The position numbers and the translations under genes were made by a program. This document shows, in pieces, positions 1-6,592 of a DNA stretch of 21,387 bases; the first letter of the stretch is position 1; each line of letters opens with the position of its first letter. The notes under the pieces are model-generated. The model was not told the DNA's origin, ran no database searches, and saw only the letters and a program-made list of their open reading frames with translations. Source of the DNA: Planctomycetota bacterium (GTDB taxonomy: Bacteria > Planctomycetota > SZUA-567 > H5-PLA8 > CALKMO01); assembly GCA_026417845.1 (NCBI GenBank), contig JAOACM010000006.1:1-21387 (forward strand). Reading direction: 5' to 3'.

Positions 1-884
1 ACGACGCGTATTCCCCTTTTTGCCAGGGCCGAGCGCATCCGCGCGGCGTGCGATCCCATTTTGCGGCGCAGCTCCGGTTCGGAGCGGATTATGCGGAGAG
101 CCTCGAGACACGCGGCGGCTATCGGCGGCGGCGGTATGGCCGATCCGGACGCAATGGCGCTCCGGCGGAACTTTTCCACCAGTTCGACGCGTCCAGCGAG
201 GAAGCCGCCGCCGGCGCCCATCGCCTTGCTCATGCTTCCCAGCACCGTCGCGGCGGACGGCAGCACGCCGGCTGCCTCAAGGGAGCCTCGGCCCGAAGCG
301 CCGAGGACGCCCACGCCGTGCGCGTCGTCCACCAGCAGCTCGGCCCCGGCCCTGGTCGCGGCCTCATGCAGTTCCGCGAGCGGGGCGGTCTCGCCGCTTA
401 TCCCGTAGACCCCGTCCGTAGCGATTATCGGCGGCGGACCGCGGTGGGCCGCCAGCAGGCGGGACAGGTCGGCCGCATCAAGATGCCTGAACGTTCTGAT
501 CTCCAGCCCGGCCGCGCGCATGCCTAGGAACAGGTTTGAGTGGCAGTTTTCGTCGCAATAGACCGTCCTGCCGCTCCCTGCGAAGACCGAGAAATACACC
601 GGCCCGCCGAAGTAGGCGGCGCCGAGTATGCAGGCCGCCCCGGTCCCCATGAACGCGGCCAGCTCTTCCTCGAGCCGCTGGTGGATGTCCCGCCAGCCAA
701 GCGCCCATCGCGAACTGGTGGCGCTGATGCCGTACCGGCGCGCGGCGCGGCAGAGCGCGTCGGCCAGACGGGGATCCCCGGCCAGCCCCAGATAATCGTT
801 GCCGGCGAAGTTCACTCTGCCCATCGCATCCCGCTTTTCCCGCGCCCAGCGCCCCGCGCCCCGCGCGCCGGTCGCCGGGATCAT
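1..884 (-). CDS. Alpha-oxoamine synthase, 8-amino-7-oxononanoate synthase (BioF)-like; 3' end cut by window edge
   Basis: This is a PLP-dependent enzyme of the family that condenses an acyl-CoA with an amino acid; BioF makes the biotin precursor 8-amino-7-oxononanoate. The 294 visible residues show NDYLGLA (29-35), a HQRLEEELAAF helix (68-78), TDGVYGISGETAPL (156-169), DDAHGVGVLGASGRG (186-200) and SMSKAMG (217-223), where K220 is the expected PLP lysine. BioF proteins are about 385 residues, so roughly 90 C-terminal residues lie outside the window. The ATG at 884 overlaps the TGA of the upstream membrane-protein gene (ATGA) and follows GAGGAG, so the two are translationally coupled. The NDYLGLA motif favours BioF, but glycine C-acetyltransferase or another branch is possible. 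The usual Gly-rich stretch before the SR motif is changed here (GISATSSRW), and no other biotin gene is visible. Confidence 0.85.
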   Translation of the reverse strand, partial: MIPATGARGAGRWAREKRDAMGRVNFAGNDYLGLAGDPRLADALCRAARRYGISATSSRWALGWRDIHQRLEEELAAFMGTGAACILGAAYFGGPVYFSVFAGSGRTVYCDENCHSNLFLGMRAAGLEIRTFRHLDAADLSRLLAAHRGPPPIIATDGVYGISGETAPLAELHEAATRAGAELLVDDAHGVGVLGASGRGSLEAAGVLPSAATVLGSMSKAMGAGGGFLAGRVELVEKFRRSAIASGSAIPPPPIAAACLEALRIIRSEPELRRKMGSHAARMRSALAKRGIRV

Positions 885-1366
885 TTCTCCTCGACGACCT
901 CCGCCCCCGTTGCCTTCCACCCCTCTTCGGTCTTCACGAACCACATCGCATACCGGTGGCCGCCGGCGAGCTTCGTAAGATCTTCCCATGTCGTCTCTTC
1001 CGGCGACTGCTTTGCACGCACCGTCGCCCTGAATTCGGCCTTGGCTTTCTTCCCGCCTTCTTCCAGCCTAACGACGATCGGTTCCGCGACGGCGGCCTCC
1101 ACAACCTGAAACTCCTGCCAGATTATCCGCGTCAGGATGGCATGAATCTCGTCCTTGCCCATGCCTTTGAATCTGAAATCCCTGTGGAGGTGAACCGTGA
1201 TGTCCGAAGGCTTTCTGCGGCGCGCGCCTTCCGCCGCTTCGCGTATGACATCGCGCACCCTGTCTTCCTCGCTGCGCGACATCTTCCAGATCGCCCAGCC
1301 CCCGGCCGCGATCGCGGCCGCCGCTATCGCGACGATCAGAAGGCGCCGGACCGCTACGCCAGCCAT
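881..1366 (-). CDS. Membrane-anchored protein with NTF2/SnoaL-like domain, function unknown
   Basis: The 161-residue product starts with a short basic segment and one hydrophobic helix (residues about 8-28, LLIVAIAAAAIAAGGWAIW). It is probably an uncleaved anchor with the rest outside the cytoplasm. The remainder begins with a helix (EEDRVRDVIREAAEGARRR), continues with HLHRDFRFKGMGKDEIHAIL, and ends in strands closing with AMWFVKTEEGWKATGAEVVE. That order of a helix followed by a curved sheet ending in a Trp-containing 'xGWK' strand is typical of NTF2-like/SnoaL-like proteins. The fold assignment is inference from pattern only. The gene lies 39 bases after the YbjN-like gene and its stop overlaps the start of the oxoamine synthase, so the three appear co-transcribed. 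No catalytic residues can be assigned. Confidence 0.7.
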   Translation of the reverse strand: MAGVAVRRLLIVAIAAAAIAAGGWAIWKMSRSEEDRVRDVIREAAEGARRRKPSDITVHLHRDFRFKGMGKDEIHAILTRIIWQEFQVVEAAVAEPIVVRLEEGGKKAKAEFRATVRAKQSPEETTWEDLTKLAGGHRYAMWFVKTEEGWKATGAEVVEEK

Positions 1367-1405
1367 GAAGTTTCCCTCGCGCTCGCATGCCCGGGAGCCT
1401 GCCCG

Positions 1406-1819
1406 TTATTTCCTCGGATGCCGCCTCTCTATCGCCTCCGCGCATGCCAGCAGGTTGTATATCGTGGATTCGAACGCGCCGAAAGTAAAACCGTCAGCGA
1501 AAAGCGCCATCGAAAGGTCGTACCTGGCATCCACCGGCCAGACCGCCACGCAGTATTCCCAGCATGTTTCGAGGTTCGCCTGCAGAAATTTCACCGCCTC
1601 GTCGAAACGGCTTACCGGCAGATCGGCCGTACGTGTTGTTATGCATATCATATCGGAATCTTCGCTGATATACGCGAGCACTTCAAAGGGGCGCTTGTTG
1701 ATCTTGAAAACGACCCTGTTCTCGTCAATCGCCTCCAGATCGGTCACCTTCTCCTCCAGCGCCTCCACGAAGTCCATGATCTTTTCGACGAAGTACTGTC
1801 GTTCCAGATCGTAATCCAT
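1406..1819 (-). CDS. Conserved hypothetical protein, possibly YbjN-like
   Basis: The product is 137 residues, acidic and soluble, with no signal peptide or membrane segment. It opens with a long helix (LERQYFVEKIMDFVEALEEK), followed by strands around VVFKINKRPFEVLAYISEDSDM, then a helix with DEAVKFLQANLETCWEYC, and it ends with an ESTIYNLLACAEAI helix. This alternation resembles the YbjN/type III secretion chaperone-like fold, in which small proteins hold or stabilise partners. I treat this as a weak structural guess and not as a family call. The ATG at 1819 is preceded by GGGAG at a proper distance, and a promoter-like pair lies about 100 bases upstream at 1923-1950. It is the first gene of the minus-strand group at the left edge of the window. 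Confidence 0.7.
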   Translation of the reverse strand: MDYDLERQYFVEKIMDFVEALEEKVTDLEAIDENRVVFKINKRPFEVLAYISEDSDMICITTRTADLPVSRFDEAVKFLQANLETCWEYCVAVWPVDARYDLSMALFADGFTFGAFESTIYNLLACAEAIERRHPRK

Positions 1820-1922
1820 AGGGTCTCCCGCGGGGAGATCCCGCCCCTCCGAAAAGATGCCCGCCTGTCTGGTAAACGTGGCGCTCCGTACCCGCCTCGT
1901 CCGCTTCCCCGGAACGGGGGAA

Positions 1923-1950
1923 ATATTAGAGAATGCACATGAGCGCGCAA
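1923..1950 (-). promoter_or_regulatory. Sigma-70-type promoter for the minus-strand operon
   Basis: Read on the minus strand this is TTGCGC (1950-1945), a 16-base spacer, then TAATAT (1928-1923). The -10 box differs from consensus at one or two positions and sits about 100 bases upstream of the ATG at 1819. The 16-base spacing matches the promoters at 8234 and 11869. Confidence 0.45.
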
Positions 1951-2084
1951 CCCAAATTCCATCTGTACCCGCATGCCCCTCTGCTCCCTTCCCGGACCGC
2001 CTTAGTCATTCCGGCCGCCTACATACCGACAAGCGGGGATCTGTCTCGCCACCTTCCCGCCAAAAAAATTTTTTGCATGGGCAG

Positions 2085-2112
2085 TTGACAAGTCTCGAAA
2101 AGAAGTAAATTT
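2085..2112 (+). promoter_or_regulatory. Possible promoter for the radical SAM gene
   Basis: A perfect TTGACA (2085-2090) is followed after 15 bases by TAAATT (2106-2111), or after 16 bases by AAATTT. The -10 match and the short spacing are imperfect, so the call is tentative. The position, about 95 bases before the start codon and just after an A/T tract, suits the gene at 2207. Confidence 0.35.
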
Positions 2113-2206
2113 CATAACAGGCGCCGATGCAAGGCGTTATGACGGAGGCTGGGCGCCCGAGGCATGATGTGGAGGGTACCGCTATTTCAGCGCAGGGAGG
2201 AAATCT

Positions 2207-3658
2207 ATGGCTGCCATCGGAAGCGCGATACGCGCCGGTTTACCTGGGACCATTGCTGGAGCTGTTTCGTTCGCACTGAGAGTTCCTCTCCTCAGAGACT
2301 GCCTGCTGCGCGGCCTGTTCAGATCGCTGGACAGGGCCTACGCGGCCACGACGGAAGACCGTGCGCTGCTCCTGAATGACCGCTGGTGGGCATCTACGCT
2401 GGTTCCGTTCATCGAACGTCTGGTGGCGGAACGGCCTGCGGCTGCCAAGGCGGTGGTCAGATTCATAGCCACGTGGGTTATGGACATGTACCGGCGGGAA
2501 GAAAGGCGCAAGGTGGGGAAGGCCAATCCCGTCACCATAGTGATAGAGCCGACCGACCGGTGCAACCTGAAGTGCCCGGGCTGCTATGCCAAGAGCGGCC
2601 GCGATGGGTCGGATATGTCTTTCGAACACCTCCACCGCGTGGTAGAGGAAGCTATCGGGATGGGCGTCACGCTCATAACGGTCAGCGGCGGCGAGCCTTT
2701 CCTGCGCGAACACCAAGATCAGACCATTTCCCGCCTTGCCCGGAAATTCCCGGACCGCGGATTTCTGGTTTACACCAACGGTACGCTTATTGACGAGGAT
2801 ATCGCCCGAAGCATCGGGGAGACAGGCAATGTGTTCCCGGCCATAAGCGTCGAAGGGTTTGAGACCCAGACCGACGCAAGACGCGGAAGCGGAACCTACT
2901 CGAAGACTCGCCGTGCCAGGGAAATCCTCGCCAGACACGGCGTAATGACGGGATTCTCCGCCACCGTCACGCGCGAGAACGCGGATGGCATATGCTCCGA
3001 TGAGTTCATCGAACAGCGCATAGCCGAGGGAGACCTGTTCGGCTGGTTCTTCCTGCTCCAGCCCATAGGCCGCTCCCCCCGCCCGGATCTGATGGTCACG
3101 TCAGAGCAGCGGGCGAAACTCAGAGAAACCATATACCGCTGGCGGGATCAGCGCAAACCGATATTGCTCGGGGACTTCTGGAACGATGGACCGCTGGTGG
3201 ATGGCTGCATCGCTGGCGGACGGCACTACCTGCATATATATGCAAACGGAGACATAAGCCCCTGTGTATTCTCGCCGGTGGCCGGTGGCAACATAATTGA
3301 TATCATCGAGGGCCGCTCGGAATATAAAAGTCTGGACGAGTTCGTGCAGAAGAATCCTGTCTTCAGGGCGTTCAGGGAGGAACAGAGCAGAATATCCGAC
3401 CGCAGGCGTCCATGCCTGCTGATGGACCATCCCGACGCGTTCAGACGGATATATCAGAGGGGAGGATGCCGCCCCGCGAAGAACATGCCTGGCGGATACT
3501 TGGACGGCCACATCGCGCACCATCTGGATGAGACGGCTGAAAGCTGGAAGCGCATGGCCGAGCGACTGCGCCCGTTGATGCCGGGCGAATTTCTACAGCA
3601 GGACGGTTCAGGAAAAGTAAGCGAAGCAGATGTTGCAAAGATGTCGGTTGCCGGATGA
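2207..3658 (+). CDS. Radical SAM enzyme with SPASM-like cysteine-rich C-terminus
   Basis: The 483-residue protein carries the radical SAM iron-sulfur motif CxxxCxxC as CNLKCPGC (C119, C123, C126), the SAM-binding GGEP at 161-164 and the YTNGTLID strand at 189-196. It should cleave S-adenosylmethionine to a 5'-deoxyadenosyl radical. Four further cysteines downstream (C334, C353, C403, C421), with YANGDISPC between, suggest a SPASM- or twitch-like auxiliary cluster as in peptide- or protein-modifying enzymes. Residues 1-105 form an unusual helical N-terminal extension that is not part of the radical SAM barrel and includes a hydrophobic patch near 14-30. The ATG at 2207 follows GGGAGGAAATCT, a strong ribosome site. 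No substrate peptide, transporter or partner is adjacent, so the substrate is unknown. Family confidence is high, specific function low. Confidence 0.9.
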   Translation: MAAIGSAIRAGLPGTIAGAVSFALRVPLLRDCLLRGLFRSLDRAYAATTEDRALLLNDRWWASTLVPFIERLVAERPAAAKAVVRFIATWVMDMYRREERRKVGKANPVTIVIEPTDRCNLKCPGCYAKSGRDGSDMSFEHLHRVVEEAIGMGVTLITVSGGEPFLREHQDQTISRLARKFPDRGFLVYTNGTLIDEDIARSIGETGNVFPAISVEGFETQTDARRGSGTYSKTRRAREILARHGVMTGFSATVTRENADGICSDEFIEQRIAEGDLFGWFFLLQPIGRSPRPDLMVTSEQRAKLRETIYRWRDQRKPILLGDFWNDGPLVDGCIAGGRHYLHIYANGDISPCVFSPVAGGNIIDIIEGRSEYKSLDEFVQKNPVFRAFREEQSRISDRRRPCLLMDHPDAFRRIYQRGGCRPAKNMPGGYLDGHIAHHLDETAESWKRMAERLRPLMPGEFLQQDGSGKVSEADVAKMSVAG

Positions 3659-4308
3659 CTTTGGATGCCTTGAGCCGGTTTGGCAAAGTCATAACATTCG
3701 CCTCTTAAAGCGGTTGCGAACTTTATTTGCAGGGCGGGCAGGCTCTCCTCCTGTTCCGACGTACTGAATTAAGACGTAACTGAGCCTTACACAATAGGTT
3801 GCACCTCTTTAAACCAGTTCTAAGCATTTTGGCTTTTTCCCCCGCTCGAAGCCGGTTGCGCTGTTGATCCGCGGGGGAGACTGTCAGGGGATGTCGCGAT
3901 GAACAGGGCGCAGAGTCGTACGCGAAGGCTTGCCTCCGAACCCTCCTTACAGAAGACACTTGGGGATCGCGAAGGATGCTCCACAGTCCGCAGGTTCTCT
4001 CTGAATAGCTGGGGGTAGGAACCATCGCCGCCTGCGTATATCTTCTTCCTCCCGTCGGGGGAATGCAACCAGCTCTGAGAAGCGAGCTGGAAGTCTGCAG
4101 GATGGCCGCTTCCTGCACGATGTGCTACAGGCACTTTGCGCAGGAAGACAACCTCTGGGTAGAGGTAGCGTGCGGTTGCCAAGTCGGGCGTGAATATCAT
4201 TCGGGATGGAATCAAGACGCTACCGTACAAAGGGCAAGGCTTTTTCCACGGAATGCCGCAACATGTTTTTTAGCTCAATGACTTGCGACAGGTCGGTTTT
4301 TGGGACTC

Positions 4309-4354
4309 TGCGCCTAACTCTTTGCGTAGCAAGGAGTTGTGTCTTAAAGGCGCA
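4309..4354. other. Two-tier hairpin (inverted repeat)
   Basis: The inner stem pairs AACTCTTTGC (4316-4325) with GCAAGGAGTT (4329-4338) around a three-base loop GTA; one pair is T-G. An outer stem pairs TGCGCCT (4309-4315) with AGGCGCA (4348-4354), leaving a nine-base bulge on the right. No T-tract follows on either strand, so it is not a standard intrinsic terminator. Confidence 0.6.
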
Positions 4355-4413
4355 ACAAAATTCGGGGTGTGCCTGAAAGAGCCAAAGTTCACTAAGCCTC
4401 AGGCCGGATTATG

Positions 4414-4422
4414 TGTTATAAT
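4414..4422 (+). promoter_or_regulatory. Extended -10 promoter upstream of the FmdB-like gene
   Basis: TGTTATAAT is a perfect extended -10 element (TG, one base, TATAAT). No good -35 box is found at 16-18 bases upstream, which is tolerated by extended -10 promoters. Transcription would start near 4430, about 100 bases before the GTG at 4526. Confidence 0.5.
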
Positions 4423-4525
4423 ATTTGACGTCCGCTAATGGTATGATTGCGCGACGGCGGGCGACAAGCGGGGGAGGGGAATGAGATAGCGGGAGGGATT
4501 AAAAGAATCGGGGGAGGATAGAGCG

Positions 4526-4801
4526 GTGCCGATCTACGAATACGCGCACGACGATGGCAGATGCGAGAAGGGGCCGGACAGATTCGAGGTTCTCCAGAAG
4601 ATGAGCGATCCGCCTCTGGGGGTTTGCCCCAGGTGCGGCGGTAAGGTTCACAGATTGATATCCGATGTTAGCACCACGGTTTATAAGTACAGCGCGAAGG
4701 ATGCCGCCCGCGCAGGATTCACGCAGTACAGGCGAGCCGGCAAGGGCATCTACGAGAAGGAATTCGGTCAGGGGCCCGGAGTCATAAGCGACGGCAGCTG
4801 A
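4526..4801 (+). CDS. FmdB/CxxC family zinc-ribbon protein
   Basis: The 91-residue product begins MPIYEYAHDDG and continues FEVLQKMSDPPLGVCPRCGGKVHRLIS, which closely follows the FmdB-type small zinc-ribbon family (usual form MPIYEYxCxxCGxxFE...CPxCGGxVxR). The second CxxC (CPRC) is intact, but the first knuckle is degraded: a single Cys remains in GRCEKGPDRFE where two are expected, so zinc binding may be weakened or use other ligands. The family has been linked to regulation of formamidase genes, but most members have no proven role. The start is GTG at 4526, chosen because PIYEY must sit at the N-terminus and because GGGGGAGGA lies just upstream. The C-terminus (EKEFGQGPGVISDGS) is a short disordered tail. 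Confidence 0.88.
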   Translation: MPIYEYAHDDGRCEKGPDRFEVLQKMSDPPLGVCPRCGGKVHRLISDVSTTVYKYSAKDAARAGFTQYRRAGKGIYEKEFGQGPGVISDGS

Positions 4802-5020
4802 CACTGGGCGATCCCCAATGCTGGGCGTGCAGTTTGTCGGCATGGAAAGTCCCGCGGATCCTTGAGCGTGGCGACGGCCGGCTTATCACTGGAACGATCA
4901 AAGCGAGAAAGGCGTCTAAATTCCGGAGAGGTCTTACGTCTTAAGTTTATGGAGGTGGCGTCCGGCATGATCCGGCCGGTAGCGGCATGGAAACGGTTAA
5001 AAGGTTTGGAGGCTTCCGCC

Positions 5021-5977
5021 ATGATCGCAAGGTATGTTGCGGCCTGTGTATCGGTTGTCGTTCTGGCGTTCCTTTGGGCGGGGTTGGGTTTTGGCGGGGA
5101 TGATGCCGGAGAAACGAAAGCGCCAGCTGCAAGGCCGGAAGGAGGAGCGAGGGCTGCCGCGACCGCAGAGGGGACCAGGGAGAAGGCCGCGGACGGGGAA
5201 AAAGGTGCCACGCCCAACCAGAAGGTCATGGCGGCGCTCAGGAAAACCGTCTTCGCGGAGGCGGCCACGCACGAGGTCCCCTTGTCCGATTTTCTGGCCC
5301 TCTTGGTGAAGATGACCGATTCCAATATAATCCTCGACCCCACGCTGCCGGAAGATGTCAGGAAGACGCAGGTCACGGTGCGCGTAAAGAAGGGCACGAC
5401 CGCCGCTGACGCGCTGGGAGTGGCGCTGGCCATCGCCGGGCTGCGCTATGTCCTGGCGGACGGAGCAGTATTCATCTCGACGCCTGGCAAGCTTGCCGAC
5501 AGGCTCATATACGGCGAAGCCCCCTCCAAACCCCTCGGCGCCGACCGCGCATCGCTTCCGATGACCACCGGCGAAGCCGTGGCGCTTACCAGCGACTTGG
5601 ACGATGACGATGGGTTCGTGCCGATTGAGTCGGCTATACGGTTTACGCCGTGGCGGATCCGGCGCCTTCCATGGCGGGACCCGGTGACCGGGCTGATGCA
5701 GTATCCCGCCCCGCCGCTATGGCAGGAGGACCCCGACATCGGTTCGCCCCGCTTCAGGTTCAGCCATCAGCCTTCGTTCCTGAAGCCGGAATATCTTGCC
5801 GAGTTTGTCTATGCGGACAGGGAGAAGCAGCAGCGCGAGGCCGGCGAAGAGGAGCTGCTTCGTGCGATTCTGAAGCTCCTGAAGGAAAATCCTGACATGA
5901 CCGCCGAGGAGATACTTAAGAAGCTGGGCGTTGAGACTCCGGCGAAAAAAGAGGCGAAGAAAGTCGAGCAGAAATAG
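5021..5977 (+). CDS. Exported protein with secretin N0/STN-like domain
   Basis: The 318-residue product opens with MIARYVAACVSVVVLAFLWA, a signal peptide or membrane anchor, followed by an Ala/Glu/Gly-rich linker. Residues about 80-145 contain TDSNIILDPTLPEDV, then VTVRVKKGTTAADALGVAL, then a hydrophobic strand ending AVFIST. This is the pattern of the N0/STN domain of secretins and TonB-dependent receptors, which packs against other envelope machinery. No secretin pore domain follows. The rest is Pro/Trp-rich (FTPWRIRRLPWRDPVTGLMQYP) and ends in a helical, charged C-terminus. The frame is open upstream to 4862, but the ATG at 5021 is preferred because GGAGG lies eight bases upstream and the signal-like segment begins there. 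An accessory of a type II/IV pilus system is possible but is inference. Confidence 0.7.
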   Translation: MIARYVAACVSVVVLAFLWAGLGFGGDDAGETKAPAARPEGGARAAATAEGTREKAADGEKGATPNQKVMAALRKTVFAEAATHEVPLSDFLALLVKMTDSNIILDPTLPEDVRKTQVTVRVKKGTTAADALGVALAIAGLRYVLADGAVFISTPGKLADRLIYGEAPSKPLGADRASLPMTTGEAVALTSDLDDDDGFVPIESAIRFTPWRIRRLPWRDPVTGLMQYPAPPLWQEDPDIGSPRFRFSHQPSFLKPEYLAEFVYADREKQQREAGEEELLRAILKLLKENPDMTAEEILKKLGVETPAKKEAKKVEQK

Positions 5978-6074
5978 CCGCCAGCCTCCGGCTGCCTGGC
6001 GCCGCCACGGCGGCCGCACGGAATCTGCTCCCGTCTGCGAACGACGCAACCGGCTCGCCGGTCCGATTCGGCGC

Positions 6075-6102
6075 TTGCATTCCTTCCGGATAGCGGTATC
6101 CG
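6075..6102 (+). promoter_or_regulatory. Weak promoter candidate upstream of the small basic protein gene
   Basis: TTGCAT (6075-6080), a 16-base spacer and TATCCG (6097-6102) precede the start codon at 6244 by about 140 bases. The -10 box is poor, and the call rests on the spacing shared with better promoters in the window. Confidence 0.25.
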
Positions 6103-6243
6103 TTTCTGGCGCGCGGGCCGTGTTTTCGTGCGGCAGGGGGCGCGGAGATTCGTGCGGCGGAAGCCGCGGTGAGGCGGAGCGTCGTTTCGACGGCCGCGCA
6201 GGAGCCCGGGGTCCGGGCAGCGACCGGAATGGGAGAATCGGGA

Positions 6244-6585
6244 ATGTCCATCCACAAGAGTCTGAAGACGGCGGGAGCGCTGGCCAGGCACAGGAACGTG
6301 CTCAGCCGGGAGGAGAGGATCAGAAAGCTCGAGGAAGCCGGCCGGTGGGTCGAGGGGAAAAATACGGTATTCGGCCTGCCGAAGGTCAAGAATATAAAGG
6401 TCGTAGGGAAGAAGAAGGGCGCGGCCAAGAAGAAAGAAGAAGCCGCCGCGGCCGCAGCTCCGGCCGCCGGAGCCGCTGCGCCGGCCGGCGGGACCTCCGC
6501 GCCAGCCGCCACGGCAGCTGAGGCCGCCCAGAAGGGTGGCGCCAAGGGTGCTGCTGCGAAGCCGGCCGCCGGCAAGAAAGAATAA
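6244..6585 (+). CDS. PVC-type small basic protein with Ala/Lys/Pro-rich tail
   Basis: The 113-residue product has a conserved-looking head of about 58 residues: MSIHKSLKTAGALARHRNVL, REERIRKLEEAGRW, then EGKNTVFGLPKVKNIKVVGK. It matches from memory a short, strongly basic protein family of Verrucomicrobia, Chlamydiae, Lentisphaerae and relatives, whose molecular role I do not know. A tail of Lys-rich and Ala/Pro/Gly-rich sequence follows (about residues 59-113), similar in composition to histone H1-like tails. It roughly doubles the usual length. The ATG at 6244 is chosen over upstream in-frame codons because the family begins at MSIHKSLK and because GGGAG lies a few bases upstream. Nucleic-acid or ribosome binding is plausible from the charge but unproven. 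The gene ends seven bases before the trpE start. Confidence 0.8.
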   Translation: MSIHKSLKTAGALARHRNVLSREERIRKLEEAGRWVEGKNTVFGLPKVKNIKVVGKKKGAAKKKEEAAAAAAPAAGAAAPAGGTSAPAATAAEAAQKGGAKGAAAKPAAGKKE

Positions 6586-6592
6586 ACCTGCC

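Larger units (their letters stand above)
1820..2206. other. Divergent intergenic region (387 bases)
   Basis: This stretch separates the minus-strand operon starting at 1819 from the plus-strand radical SAM gene starting at 2207. No credible gene is seen. It holds the minus-strand promoter candidate at 1923-1950, a run of seven A then six T at 2062-2074, and a TTGACA at 2085. The Shine-Dalgarno site of the radical SAM gene (AGGGAGGAAA) lies at its right end. Confidence 0.6.
3659..4525. other. Long AT-richer intergenic region without a recognised gene
   Basis: These 867 bases are less GC-rich than the flanks, and no open frame here resembles a protein I know. Minus-strand frames across 3723-4230 stay open for about 130 codons but have no family-like motifs and no convincing ribosome site. 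A decayed gene or mobile-element remnant is possible. The right part contains a two-tier hairpin (4309-4354) and an extended -10 promoter (4414-4422) leading into the FmdB-like gene. The octamer TCTTAAAG occurs near both ends (about 3702 and 4342). Confidence 0.5.

Noticed and set aside
48..527. Plus-strand open frames at the left edge
   Set aside because: They are antisense to the clear oxoamine synthase on the minus strand, which runs off the window edge.
1465..1480. GGATTCGAACG resembling a tRNA T-arm
   Set aside because: It lies inside the YbjN-like coding sequence and no cloverleaf can be built around it.
3820..4230. Minus-strand open frame of about 136 codons
   Set aside because: No family motif, no ribosome site, and unusual composition; kept only as part of an unassigned stretch.
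4063..4281. Plus-strand open frame of 72 codons with several Cys
   Set aside because: The Cys spacing does not form a known zinc motif and no ribosome site precedes it.
4309..4354. Possible integron attC site
   Set aside because: GCCTAAC on the left fits the RYYYAAC half-core, but no GTTRRRY partner is present on the right, and no integrase or cassette is near.
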